Positions 50,639 to 59,285 are shown, numbered from the stretch's first letter. The stretch: 64,000 bases of DNA from Erysipelotrichaceae bacterium (GCA_009773735.1 WSYG01000001.1:1-64000); one strand, 5' to 3'. Made by a program: numbers and translations. Notes: generated by a model not told the origin, from the letters alone.

Positions 50639-51548
50639 GTTTTAGTTCTCCTTTCAACTTTTCGATCGATGCACAGCTCTCTACCGAATACACATTTACT
50701 TGTGGATCAATTTGACGCACAAGACTGGCTAAGGTCTTTCCTGGACCGATCTCAATGAAGGTATCATAATCATCCTTGATCATGTTTTGGATCGTCTTGA
50801 CCCACTCTACACTGTTATAGATTTGAAGTGTCAATGCGCTGATCACATCAGCTTCAATTTCGCCACTAACATTGAAGTATACTGGGATCTCTGCTGATTT
50901 AAACGCAGCATTCTCAAGACAAATCTTTAGACTGCGTGATGCTTCTTTCAATAAACTACTATGAAATGCACCTGATACTTTAAGGGGAATGATACGTGAA
51001 ATGCCTTTTTCTTTAAGATTCTTTTCAACGATTGATAAGGCTTCTTTCTCGCCACTCAATACAAACTGAGATGGTGAATTGTAATTGGCGATCTCAACGA
51101 TGCCTGTCTTGTTTTCTTTTAATGTTTCTAGTATCACATCAATTTTATCTGACAAAACAGCACTCATAGAACTAAATCCTATCGGTAAAGCTTCAGCCAT
51201 GATCTGACCTCTTAATCTGACCAAAGGGATGACTTTGTTTAGATTTATGGCCTTTGCGTAGGTCAAAGCACTATATTCACCCAGACTTAAACCTGCAGTA
51301 CCTGTAGCAACGATCCCTTCAATTTCAAGTGCCTTGGCGATCATCAACGAAGTCATGACCAAACATACTTGCGTGTAACTGGTATCATTTAAAACTTCTT
51401 CAGGTCCTTCAAACATAATTTTTTTAACATCAAAATCGACTTCAACTGAATCAAGAAGCGCTTTGGCTTGCGGATAGGCATCATAAACTTCTTTGCCCAT
51501 CCCGACTTTCTGTGATCCTTGTCCAACAAACAGAAATGCGATTTTCAT
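50631..51548 (-). CDS. fabD: Malonyl-CoA:ACP transacylase
   Basis: 305-residue enzyme transferring malonyl from CoA to AcpP. FLFVGQGSQKVGMGKE at the N-terminus, nucleophile Ser88 in GLSLGEYSAL, second catalytic His in SGAFHSSLL (near residue 200), and FIEIGPGKTLASLV near the end. Overlaps the FabX-like gene by 4 bp (ATGA). Confidence 0.96.
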   Translation of the reverse strand: MKIAFLFVGQGSQKVGMGKEVYDAYPQAKALLDSVEVDFDVKKIMFEGPEEVLNDTSYTQVCLVMTSLMIAKALEIEGIVATGTAGLSLGEYSALTYAKAINLNKVIPLVRLRGQIMAEALPIGFSSMSAVLSDKIDVILETLKENKTGIVEIANYNSPSQFVLSGEKEALSIVEKNLKEKGISRIIPLKVSGAFHSSLLKEASRSLKICLENAAFKSAEIPVYFNVSGEIEADVISALTLQIYNSVEWVKTIQNMIKDDYDTFIEIGPGKTLASLVRQIDPQVNVYSVESCASIEKLKGELKHE

Positions 51549-52606
51549 CTCATTGCCACCTGCATTTCATTCATTAATTCATCGATAAGTTCTTTGACAT
51601 GGACAATCTTATTGAGTCGATATCCATTGGATCCTGTAAAAATCAATCCATGTTCAACATCTCCAGATACAGAGTTGATCAAAGCTTCAGTGATACAGTA
51701 CGGTGTGGTTGGTGGATTACAAGGTTTCAAACAATTGACACAATGAAGTGGGGGTATACGTTGAGTCCGCATCAATTTAACAAAATCATTGACGATGGCT
51801 CTTCCCGGATAACCAGAAGGACTGATGACGAATTCGATGTCAGATTCACTAGAATCGATCAAAGCTTGTTTAAATCGATCATGAGCATCACATTCATAGG
51901 TTGCGATAAAGCGTGTCGCCATTTGAACAGCAGCAGCTCCTTTTTTTAAATAAGATGCAATATCGCTTCCACTATAGATCCCTCCAGCAACAACCAAAGG
52001 GATATTTTGACCCAAATCTTCTAGTGCTTTCTTACAATCTTCAAAGATATCTTCTAGCTTCTGTTCACTGTGACTTTTCAAATCGGCCCATGAGAAACCA
52101 AGATGACCTCCTGCTTCAGGACCTTCAATGACGATGAAATCAGGATAACGCATGTAGCGTTGAAACCAACGACGACATAGTAAATAGGCTGCTTTACCTG
52201 AAGATACAATTGGGGCTAAGGCAACCTGTTCATTTTTTACGAGACTTGGAAGTTCTAAAGGCAAGCCAGCACCTGAGATGATCACATCGATGTCCATGTT
52301 TCCAATCTCTTGGGCATAACGATCGTAATGCTGACCCGCAACCATGATGTTGACACCCAATAAACCGTTGCCTTCAGAAATTAATCTTGCTTTCTTGATT
52401 TCTTCTCTTAAAGCTTTTATGTTGCTTGAGAAAGGATCTCTCTTAAAGTTAGGATCTCTGTAACCAGGTTGGGCAGCAGAAATAACACCCATACCGCCTT
52501 CTTTCATCACATGACCAGCAAGATTGCCCAAAGAGACCCCAATACCCATTCCCCCTTGGATGATGGGTACCTCTAAGTGTTTCCCTTTGAATTGAAGATA
52601 ACTCAT
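51545..52606 (-). CDS. FabX-like Fe-S flavoprotein (NMO/2-nitropropane dioxygenase family)
   Basis: 353-residue FMN barrel protein related to FabK and nitronate monooxygenases. It is not a plain FabK copy: it carries a four-cysteine cluster at Cys289, Cys292, Cys296 and Cys304 in HCVNCLKPCNPPTTPYCI, followed by LIFTGSNGYRLNKI. The flavin/catalytic His168 lies in EGPEAGGHLGF, and VVAGGIYSGSDIA, AAVQMATRFIATYECDA and SPSGYPGRAI are further conserved blocks. From memory, these blocks match Helicobacter pylori FabX, a [4Fe-4S] flavoprotein that dehydrogenates and isomerises acyl-ACP to make unsaturated fatty acids. Position between fabK and fabD fits that role; the function is inferred. Confidence 0.75.
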   Translation of the reverse strand: MSYLQFKGKHLEVPIIQGGMGIGVSLGNLAGHVMKEGGMGVISAAQPGYRDPNFKRDPFSSNIKALREEIKKARLISEGNGLLGVNIMVAGQHYDRYAQEIGNMDIDVIISGAGLPLELPSLVKNEQVALAPIVSSGKAAYLLCRRWFQRYMRYPDFIVIEGPEAGGHLGFSWADLKSHSEQKLEDIFEDCKKALEDLGQNIPLVVAGGIYSGSDIASYLKKGAAAVQMATRFIATYECDAHDRFKQALIDSSESDIEFVISPSGYPGRAIVNDFVKLMRTQRIPPLHCVNCLKPCNPPTTPYCITEALINSVSGDVEHGLIFTGSNGYRLNKIVHVKELIDELMNEMQVAMR

Positions 52607-53547
52607 TTAAAAACCTCAAGTTTTGAGTTTAAAACGACCGCCTGTTTCTGTGCATCTTGAATTATGCTTTCAAATATTTCAGCTAGAGGCTTGATTTCTT
52701 TGACCATTCCAGCGATTTGTCCCATCATGACAGAACCATTTTCCATGTCTCCATCAAATACAGCTTTACGCAATGACCCTAAGGTCAACTTCTCGAGTTC
52801 TTCTCGATCAGCACCTTCCTTTTCAAGCTTGATGTATTTTTGACTCATAAGATTTTTCTTGATTCGTACAGGAGCAGAAACAGAACGTCCTGTTACGACC
52901 GTATCCGTATCTTTCGCATTGATGATCGCATCTTTGTAGTTTTGATGAACTGGGCATTCTTCTGCGACCAGTAAGCAAGTTCCCACTTGAACCCCAATAG
53001 CACCTAAAGACAAAGCAGCATTAAATCCTCTGCCATCAGCGATTCCTCCCGCTGCAATAACGGGGATACTTAGCGCATCGACGACTTGGGGAACCAAAGC
53101 CATGGTGGTTAATTCTCCAACATGACCTCCAGCTTCAGTCCCTTCAATGATGACCATATCGGCACCTGCTTGTTGCATACGCAAAGCCAAACCAACCGTT
53201 GGGACGATCGGTACGACGATGATACCCAAAGCTTTTAACTTAGGGATGTATTGTCCAGGATTACCAGCACCGGTTGTGACCAAAGCTGGTTTAAGTTCTG
53301 CAATCACATCAAAGATGGCTTCAGTATGAGGATTCATCATCATCACGTTGACCCCAAAAGGTTTATCGGTCAATTCGCGACATCTTAAAATGGCAGCTCT
53401 GGCAACATCTGCTGGCCAACCACCTGTTCCGATGATGCCTAAAGCACCAGAATTACTGACCGCTGCCGCAAATTCAGCTGTGGCGATGTTGGCCATAGCC
53501 CCTTGTACGATCGGATACTTGATTCCCAATATTTCATTTAACAACAT
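52603..53547 (-). CDS. fabK: Enoyl-ACP reductase II (flavoprotein)
   Basis: 314-residue FMN-dependent enoyl-ACP reductase, the last step of each elongation cycle. It follows the Streptococcus FabK pattern closely: LGIKYPIVQGAMANIAT, SGALGIIGTGG, TTGAGNPGQYIPKLK, catalytic His142 in EGTEAGGHVGEL, AGGIADGRGFNAAL, GSVMMGQIAGMV. It lacks the Cys cluster of its downstream neighbour. Strong AGGAGG ribosome site; 12 bp after fabH. Confidence 0.94.
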   Translation of the reverse strand: MLLNEILGIKYPIVQGAMANIATAEFAAAVSNSGALGIIGTGGWPADVARAAILRCRELTDKPFGVNVMMMNPHTEAIFDVIAELKPALVTTGAGNPGQYIPKLKALGIIVVPIVPTVGLALRMQQAGADMVIIEGTEAGGHVGELTTMALVPQVVDALSIPVIAAGGIADGRGFNAALSLGAIGVQVGTCLLVAEECPVHQNYKDAIINAKDTDTVVTGRSVSAPVRIKKNLMSQKYIKLEKEGADREELEKLTLGSLRKAVFDGDMENGSVMMGQIAGMVKEIKPLAEIFESIIQDAQKQAVVLNSKLEVFK

Positions 53548-53559
53548 GTTTCTTTCCTC

Positions 53560-54531
53560 CTAGAGTTCAATCAACGTCCCAGCCCAGATCAATCCTGCCC
53601 CAAATCCAACCAATATGATGTTCATATCTTGATGGATCAAACCTTTTGATTTGGCTTGGGCATAAGCGATTGGGATACTGGCAGACGATGTATTTCCAAA
53701 TTCATCCATATTCATCACAAATTTATCCATGGGAAACTTCATTTTTTCAGCAACATGACTTAAGATTCTCGCATTGGCTTGATGAGGAATGATCAAATCG
53801 ATTTCCTCTATGCTTAAGTTACTTTTCAATAGGATCTGTCGAATCGCATCTTCAACCGCTTTGACCGCAAAACGAAATACTGCTTGACCTTTCATCCGTA
53901 AATAAGGTGTTTGACCTTGGATATTACGTAAACTACCATTCAGCTCAACCCCATCTGTCGTTAATGTTTGTTCAGTATCCCCTTGTGTATTCACGAAATG
54001 AACCCAAGGTTTACAAATTTGATCTTGACCAACTACAAACGCACCTGCGCCATCCCCAAACAGGACGGCTGTACTGCGATCAGAATAATCTAGGATCTTG
54101 CTTAAGGTTTCTGCACCAATGACTAAGGCCATGGTGACTTGACCACTTTGAATCAACGCATCAATCGTCTGTAGAGCCAATATGAAGCCACTACATGCCC
54201 CGTTTAAATCAAAGACCATCATTCGTTGTGAGTTCAGGTTTAGTTTCGCTTGAACCAAAGCTGCAGTACACGGCATCATCGCATCAGGGGTTAAAGTCGC
54301 AACCAAGATACAATCAATCATCTGTGGATCGATCTGCGCATCTTTTATCGCACGTTGAGCAGCCATTACAGCTAAGTCTGATGTATTCTCATGGTTTGAT
54401 AAATAACGGGTCTTAATGCCTGTTCGTTCAGTGATCCAAGCATCATTGGTGTCGATGACTTGAGCTAAATCTTGATTGGTGACACGATGATCAGGAACAC
54501 TGTAACCAACACCTAGGATTTTAGGACTCAT
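53560..54531 (-). CDS. fabH: Beta-ketoacyl-ACP synthase III
   Basis: 323-residue initiating condensing enzyme that joins acetyl- or branched acyl-CoA to malonyl-ACP. Catalytic Cys113 in LNGACSGFI, His near 249 in IIPHQANARI and Asn near 279 in FGNTSSASIP; WITERTGIKTRYLS near the N-terminus is typical. Primer preference, which sets straight or branched chains, cannot be read from sequence by eye. ATGA overlap with accA. Confidence 0.96.
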   Translation of the reverse strand: MSPKILGVGYSVPDHRVTNQDLAQVIDTNDAWITERTGIKTRYLSNHENTSDLAVMAAQRAIKDAQIDPQMIDCILVATLTPDAMMPCTAALVQAKLNLNSQRMMVFDLNGACSGFILALQTIDALIQSGQVTMALVIGAETLSKILDYSDRSTAVLFGDGAGAFVVGQDQICKPWVHFVNTQGDTEQTLTTDGVELNGSLRNIQGQTPYLRMKGQAVFRFAVKAVEDAIRQILLKSNLSIEEIDLIIPHQANARILSHVAEKMKFPMDKFVMNMDEFGNTSSASIPIAYAQAKSKGLIHQDMNIILVGFGAGLIWAGTLIEL

Positions 54532-55331
54532 ATTTTAACCCCGATGTCTCTGAATTTTTTATAACGCAAATCCAGAAGTGTGGTTATTTTTAAAGGATTT
54601 AAGATACTGAGATCTTGTCTAATGGTGGCTTTGATGGCACTGATGACCGCTGCTTTATTTTGAGCAAAGCCTTCACTAGGTTCAGGAATGATCTTATCGA
54701 TGATGCCTTTGTTGTAAAGATCAAAAGCAGTACACTCCATCAACTCTGCAGCTTCTTGAGCTCTGCTTTCATCTTTCCATAAGATAGAGGCAAATCCTTC
54801 TGGAGACAAGATCGAATATATGGCATTCTCAAGCATGTACAAACGATCTGCAACGCTTAATGCCAAGGCACCACCACTTCCCCCTTCAGACAACACAAAA
54901 CTGATGATCGGCGTTTTTAGGCTTGAGAAAACTTTTAAGGATTCGGCGATGGCAGATGCTTGACCGCGTTCTTCTGCTTCTTTACCTGGAAATGCACCTG
55001 CAGTATCGATGATACATATGATGGGTCTTTTAAATTTTTCAGCTTGTTTGGCCAATCTTATGGCTTTACGATATCCTTCCGGATGAGCCATTCCAAAATG
55101 ACATGCCATGTTTTCTTCGATATTACGTCCTTTGGATTGAGCAAGAACAGTAACAGGATGGCCTTCAAAAAAAGCTAAGCCAGCAATGATCGCTTTATCA
55201 TCGCCATAAGCACGATCACCACACAACTCTGTAAAATCATCAAAGATATACGGAATCAAATCCAGAGCCTTAGGACGATCTGTTTTACGGGCATTGAGAA
55301 CCCTTTGCCAAGCTGTAATTTTTTGGGTCAT
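54528..55331 (-). CDS. accA: Acetyl-CoA carboxylase carboxyltransferase subunit alpha
   Basis: 267-residue alpha subunit of the carboxyltransferase, moving the carboxyl from carboxybiotin to acetyl-CoA. Crotonase fold with GDRAYGDDKAIIAGLA, FGMAHPEGYRKAIRLAK, CIIDTAGAFPGKEAEERGQ and SEGGSGGALALSVAD. Shorter than E. coli AccA (about 319) at the N-terminus, as in many Bacillota. ATGA overlap with accD. Confidence 0.96.
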   Translation of the reverse strand: MTQKITAWQRVLNARKTDRPKALDLIPYIFDDFTELCGDRAYGDDKAIIAGLAFFEGHPVTVLAQSKGRNIEENMACHFGMAHPEGYRKAIRLAKQAEKFKRPIICIIDTAGAFPGKEAEERGQASAIAESLKVFSSLKTPIISFVLSEGGSGGALALSVADRLYMLENAIYSILSPEGFASILWKDESRAQEAAELMECTAFDLYNKGIIDKIIPEPSEGFAQNKAAVISAIKATIRQDLSILNPLKITTLLDLRYKKFRDIGVKI

Positions 55332-56197
55332 GTTGATCTCCTGTGCATCAGAATCAGCCGTGATAAGGTTGATTTGAGGTCTTTACGAGCTATGATTTGA
55401 TCGATAAAGCCTTTTTCTAGTAAGAATTCTGATTTCTGAAATTCATCGGGAAGTTGTTCATTCATGGTTTTTTCGATGACGCGTCTTCCAGCAAAACCAA
55501 TCAAGGCTTTAGGTTCAGCCAAGATGATGTCACCCAACATCGCAAAACTGGCAGAAACGCCACCTGTCGTTGGATGTGTCAATACACTGATGTATAAACC
55601 TCCATGATCATCAAATCGAGCTAAAGCTGAAGCCGTTTTAGACATTTGAAACAAAGACAAGATGCCTTCTTGCATTCTGGCTCCGCCTGATGCGGTAAAG
55701 ATGATCAAGGGATATTTCTTTTTATCCGCAACTTCAATCAAGCGCGTTATCTTCTCACCAACGATTTGACCCATAGAACCCATAATAAAGCGACTATCCA
55801 TGATCGCTAAAGCAATTGGTAAACCATTGATTTGAGCAATTCCTGTCACCACAGCTTCATTAAGATGCGTCAGTTCTTGAGCCTTGGTTATTTTCTTATG
55901 ATACTCAGGAAAATCATTGATTCGATTAGATTTGGCCATACGATACAACTCTTTGAAACTTTTCTCATCGACGATTTGAAAGATCCGTTCTTGGGCGCCT
56001 AAAGGAAAATGATGGTCACAGCTTGGACATACCGATAAATAAGCTTGAAAATCCACCTGTGAGATTGCATTTTGACAATTGGGGCACATCAAAGGGGTTA
56101 AATCATGACTTGTTTTTGATTCAGCTTGTTTGTCTTTGGTAAATAACTTTTGAAAAAGCGAAAGTCTTTCTTTACGCTTGTTGAATAGAGTGTTCAC
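55328..56197 (-). CDS. accD: Acetyl-CoA carboxylase carboxyltransferase subunit beta
   Basis: About 289-residue beta subunit. A zinc ribbon is formed by CPNC (Cys38, Cys41) and CPSC (Cys57, Cys60), then a crotonase domain with VTGIAQINGLPIALAIMD, TASGGARMQEGILSL and LTHPTTGGVSASFAM. The start is set at GTG 56197: AAGGA lies 11 nt upstream and the encoded basic N-terminus fits the family. The frame stays open to 56311, but that part is inside accC. It overlaps the accC 3' end by 26 bp. Confidence 0.92.
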   Translation of the reverse strand: MNTLFNKRKERLSLFQKLFTKDKQAESKTSHDLTPLMCPNCQNAISQVDFQAYLSVCPSCDHHFPLGAQERIFQIVDEKSFKELYRMAKSNRINDFPEYHKKITKAQELTHLNEAVVTGIAQINGLPIALAIMDSRFIMGSMGQIVGEKITRLIEVADKKKYPLIIFTASGGARMQEGILSLFQMSKTASALARFDDHGGLYISVLTHPTTGGVSASFAMLGDIILAEPKALIGFAGRRVIEKTMNEQLPDEFQKSEFLLEKGFIDQIIARKDLKSTLSRLILMHRRST

Positions 56198-57548
56198 GTT
56201 CTTTGAGTTCCTTGATCCAAACTGCTGCAAAATCGGTCGTATATCTGCCACTGATGAACGTTGAATTAAACATCGTGAAATAACAGAATTCGATGTTGTT
56301 TTCAATCCCATCGATGATGAATTCTTCTAATGCTCCCCGCATTCTTTTAATCGCATTCAATCTTGAATCGCCAAAACAGATCAGTTTAGCGATCATCGAA
56401 TCATAAAACGGTACGACCGTATAACCGTTATAGGCAGCACTGTCAATTCGAACATCTTTACCCCCAGGAGCATGATAAAAAGTAATCTTCCCTGATGAAG
56501 GTTTAAAATCATTTCTAAAATCTTCCGCATTGATTCGGCATTCAATTGCATGACCCAAAATTTTAATGTCTTCTTGGGCATATGGTAAAGTTCCCCCACC
56601 TGCTGCCCGAATCATATTTTTGACCAAGTCGATCCCTGTGATCATTTCTGTTACTGGATGTTCAACTTGAATGCGTGTGTTCATTTCCATAAAGTAATAG
56701 TTGTTTTGATCATCCAATAAGAATTCAACGGTACCCACACTATCGTACTCGACGGCTTTGGCTGCTTTTACAGCATCTGCACATATGGCACTTCTTAAAG
56801 CCGCACTCAGATAATGGCAAGGGGCTTCCTCGATGACTTTTTGATGACGACGTTGAAACGAACAATCGCGTTCAAACAAATGCAACACATGACCATGTTT
56901 ATCAGCCATGATCTGAACTTCGATATGTTTGGCCGCTTTGACTAATTTTTCAATATAGATGCTTTCATCATTGAAGTAATTCTTTGCTTCTTGGCGAATC
57001 AAAGGATAAACAGATTTGAATTCTTCGTCGTTATTAACGATACGAATGCCTCTGCCTCCACCTCCTGCAGCCGCTTTGATCATCAAAGGATATCCAAAGG
57101 TATTGGCTTGTTTAAGTCCATCATCAAGGGATGTTATGGGATCAACTGACCCAGGAATGATGGGGACATGCGCATCCTTCATTAAACGACGTGCATTGAT
57201 CTTATTGCCCATGAGGTCGATACACTTTGAATTGGGTCCGATAAAAATCATCCCGCATTCTTCAACCAATCGTGCAAATTTGGCGTTTTCTGATAAAAAG
57301 CCGAAGCCAGGATGAATCGCATCACAGTCTTTTAAAGTCGCAGCTGAAATGATGTTGTTGATGTTGAGGTAACTGTCTTTACTGTTGGGACGACCCACAC
57401 ATACAGATTCATCCGCAATATTGACATGTAAGGCATCTTTGTCTGCCTCTGAGTAAATCGCAACAGTTTTGATGCCCAGATCCTTACAGGCCCTGATGAT
57501 CCTAACCGCGATTTCACCTCGATTGGCAATCAATATCTTACGTAACAT
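56172..57548 (-). CDS. accC: Acetyl-CoA carboxylase biotin carboxylase subunit
   Basis: 458-residue ATP-grasp enzyme that carboxylates biotin on AccB using bicarbonate and ATP. KILIANRGEIAVRIIRACK at the start, AIHPGFGFLSEN, the glycine-rich loop KAAAGGGGRGIRIV, EMNTRIQVEHPVTEMITG (metal and bicarbonate site) and a C-terminal RMRGALEEFIIDGI. The ATG at 57548 is chosen by homology; it overlaps the end of accB by 11 bp. Upstream in-frame codons lie inside accB. Confidence 0.96.
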   Translation of the reverse strand: MLRKILIANRGEIAVRIIRACKDLGIKTVAIYSEADKDALHVNIADESVCVGRPNSKDSYLNINNIISAATLKDCDAIHPGFGFLSENAKFARLVEECGMIFIGPNSKCIDLMGNKINARRLMKDAHVPIIPGSVDPITSLDDGLKQANTFGYPLMIKAAAGGGGRGIRIVNNDEEFKSVYPLIRQEAKNYFNDESIYIEKLVKAAKHIEVQIMADKHGHVLHLFERDCSFQRRHQKVIEEAPCHYLSAALRSAICADAVKAAKAVEYDSVGTVEFLLDDQNNYYFMEMNTRIQVEHPVTEMITGIDLVKNMIRAAGGGTLPYAQEDIKILGHAIECRINAEDFRNDFKPSSGKITFYHAPGGKDVRIDSAAYNGYTVVPFYDSMIAKLICFGDSRLNAIKRMRGALEEFIIDGIENNIEFCYFTMFNSTFISGRYTTDFAAVWIKELKEREHSIQQA

Positions 57549-57987
57549 CGTGATTACCGATATAGAAGAGCTTCTGACTGTATTCCACCATCGTTCCATT
57601 CTCAGCGTTGATTTTTGTAACGATTCCACTGCGATGAGCCTTGATTTCACTCATGACTTTCATTGCTTCAATGACACATACCACATCCCCTTCCATGATT
57701 TTTTGTCCAACAGTCACAAATGGTGTTGAAGTCGGTGACGCTGAAGCATACATCGTTCCCACCAGTGGTGCTTTGACCCATCCACTTTCATCTTCAGATC
57801 CGGTTTCATTCAAACTTAAAACATTCAGCGCTTTGGATGAATCAGAAACAGGATGTGCTAACCCACTGGAAAAGGGTTGATCCTTCTTTAAACGGATCTT
57901 TGATCCATTAAGTTCCAGTTCGAGTTCTGAGATATCGCTTTTCTCAAATAAAGCGATGATCTTTTTAATTTCTTGGATGTCCATCAT
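57538..57987 (-). CDS. accB: Biotin carboxyl carrier protein
   Basis: 149-residue carrier. Low-complexity linker in the middle (about 38-66), then a biotinyl domain with the acceptor Lys110 in VIEAMKVMSEI. The biotin ligase that loads it is encoded divergently at 58404. Start ATG 57987, or the next codon, also ATG. The ribosome site is weak, and an AU-rich hairpin lies between acpP and this gene, so expression may be set below that of acpP. Confidence 0.95.
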   Translation of the reverse strand: MMDIQEIKKIIALFEKSDISELELELNGSKIRLKKDQPFSSGLAHPVSDSSKALNVLSLNETGSEDESGWVKAPLVGTMYASASPTSTPFVTVGQKIMEGDVVCVIEAMKVMSEIKAHRSGIVTKINAENGTMVEYSQKLFYIGNHDVT

Positions 57988-57995
57988 GGTCTTAC

Positions 57996-58020
57996 AAAAA
58001 AGAGACTAAGCTCCCTTTTT
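57996..58020 (-). terminator. Possible partial terminator (attenuator) between acpP and accB
   Basis: Minus strand: A-run, GGGAG, 6-nt loop, CTC, then six T, starting at the acpP stop. The stem has two G-T pairs, so it is weak. It could let acpP be transcribed in excess over the enzymes. Confidence 0.4.
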
Positions 58021-58236
58021 AGCACTGACGACGTTGACAACGTCTTGAACCGTCAATAACTTAACCAATTCTTCATCTTCAATTCGGATATCAAAAGCAC
58101 TTTCCAACTCAAGTGCCAATTCTACAGCGGATAAAGAATCGATATCAAGATCTTCTCTGAGTTTGGCTTCTGGGGTCACCAAAGCAGGGTCGACATGAAT
58201 GGCATTGACTAAGACATCTTTGATTTCGTTAAACAT
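58006..58236 (-). CDS. acpP: Acyl carrier protein
   Basis: 76-residue carrier of growing acyl chains. Phosphopantetheine attachment Ser34 in DLDIDSLSAVELALELE; acidic, four-helix pattern. The ATG at 58236 is chosen over the earlier in-frame ATG at 58263 because AAGGAG lies 7 nt before it and the family starts there. First gene of the 13-gene fatty-acid operon, with a promoter at 58271-58298. Confidence 0.97.
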   Translation of the reverse strand: MFNEIKDVLVNAIHVDPALVTPEAKLREDLDIDSLSAVELALELESAFDIRIEDEELVKLLTVQDVVNVVSAKKGA

Positions 58237-58270
58237 AATGTTCTCCTTGTGCTTAAAAAGCATAGGCCAA

Positions 58271-58298
58271 AGTATAGGGTTTATAAGGCACTTGTAAA
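58271..58298 (-). promoter_or_regulatory. Promoter of the fatty-acid operon
   Basis: Minus strand: TTTACA (58298-58293), 16-bp spacer, TATACT (58276-58271). It gives a leader of about 28 nt before acpP. I see no FapR or FabT palindrome over it. Confidence 0.72.
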
Positions 58299-58343
58299 GG
58301 CGTTTTAGTGAAAGTTATGTGAAATAATAAGGTAAATAAACAA

Positions 58344-58357
58344 TAAAAGCGCTTACA
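58344..58357. promoter_or_regulatory. cre-like operator between birA and the fatty-acid operon
   Basis: TAAAAGCGCTTACA matches the cre consensus TGWAANCGNTNWCA at every fixed position except the second (A for G). It lies 46 bp upstream of the acpP -35 and just upstream of the birA promoter. Confidence 0.65.
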
Positions 58358-58377
58358 CTTCAAAGAAGCCAGAGTTA

Positions 58378-58386
58378 TGCTAAAAT
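58378..58386 (+). promoter_or_regulatory. Extended -10 promoter for birA
   Basis: TGCTAAAAT (TGn plus TAAAAT at 58381-58386), 17 nt before the ATG at 58404; GTGAGGAA ribosome site between. Confidence 0.5.
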
Positions 58387-58403
58387 GAAAGTGAGGAATC
58401 CAT

Positions 58404-59189
58404 ATGAGCAACCTGTCCAATAGCAAACTTGATCAAGAACTAATCCGAGCCAAAACCAGTGCCTTCTTTTCATCGATCACGGTTGTTAATGAAACCAAGT
58501 CAACCAATGAGGATCTGAAAAGACTTGCCTCTGAATTAAAAAACGGTAGTGTTTTATTAAGCGAAAAACAAACTGCAGGTAAGGGTCGTAATGGTCGAAC
58601 TTTCATCAGTAATGATCAAAAAGGCATATACTGTTCGATTTATGTGACACCTACTTTTGATCCTAATCTCTATTTAAAGTTATCGATTTTGAGTGGCATT
58701 ATTTTATGTGAGACCATTAGAAAACACACCGGTTTGATTCCAGTGTTAAAGTGGCCTAACGACATATTGATCAAGGGCCAGAAAGTTGCTGGGATCTTAT
58801 GCGAGAGCAGTTTTCAATCCAATAAACATGCTTACTTTATTATCGGCTTTGGATTAAATGTCCATCTACAAACTTTCCCTGATGAACTATCAGAGATTGC
58901 GACGACTTTAGAAGAATATTGTTCAAGACCACTGGACAGAAATGAATTGACTATAGAATTCTTAAATCGATTTGCGACCTACTATCCACGTCTCAAACAG
59001 TTAAGTTTAGAAAAAATGGCAGCTCCTTATGAACTCAAAACTGGTACACCCATCACAGTTCATGGTCCAAAAGTAATGTATAACGCAATCATCGAAGGCA
59101 TCGAAGATGATGGCCAACTTCAAATCAGAGTCGAAGATAAGGTAGAATCATTGATTTCCTATGAAATTACGATTCGCGAAGACAGTTAA
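58404..59189 (+). CDS. birA: Biotin--[acetyl-CoA-carboxylase] ligase, no DNA-binding domain
   Basis: 261-residue ligase that makes biotinyl-AMP and loads AccB. Motifs: ETKSTNEDLKRLA, the biotin/ATP loop GKGRNGRTF, KWPNDILIKGQKVAGILCE and GFGLNVH. It lacks the N-terminal winged helix of E. coli BirA, so it should be enzyme only and not a biotin-operon repressor. The C-terminal SH3-like cap is present (TGTPITVHGP). Divergent from the operon that encodes its target AccB, and ended by a terminator at 59200. Confidence 0.93.
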   Translation: MSNLSNSKLDQELIRAKTSAFFSSITVVNETKSTNEDLKRLASELKNGSVLLSEKQTAGKGRNGRTFISNDQKGIYCSIYVTPTFDPNLYLKLSILSGIILCETIRKHTGLIPVLKWPNDILIKGQKVAGILCESSFQSNKHAYFIIGFGLNVHLQTFPDELSEIATTLEEYCSRPLDRNELTIEFLNRFATYYPRLKQLSLEKMAAPYELKTGTPITVHGPKVMYNAIIEGIEDDGQLQIRVEDKVESLISYEITIREDS

Positions 59190-59199
59190 ATGTATTTTC

Positions 59200-59222
59200 A
59201 AAAGACCTTAGGGTCTTTTCAT
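59200..59222 (+). terminator. Terminator of birA
   Basis: AAAAGACC/GGTCTTTT perfect 8-bp stem, 4-nt TTAG loop. The T tract is part of the stem. Confidence 0.8.
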
Positions 59223-59267
59223 GTGGATCATATGACAATTGATCTGTAATTATCGATAAAAGAAAAT

Positions 59268-59285
59268 TATTACATGAATGTAATA
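59268..59285. promoter_or_regulatory. Perfect palindrome upstream of the aconitase operon
   Basis: TATTACAT-GA-ATGTAATA, two perfect 8-bp arms around a 2-bp centre, 39 bp upstream of the -35. Likely a dimeric regulator site; the regulator is not known. Confidence 0.55.

Noticed and set aside
51545..53547. Tandem duplication of fabK
   Set aside because: The second protein has a four-Cys cluster and a different C-terminus; it belongs to the FabX-like branch, not to a recent fabK copy.
56198..56311. Longer N-terminus for AccD
   Set aside because: The extra codons lie within accC; GTG 56197 has a ribosome site and gives the usual N-terminus.
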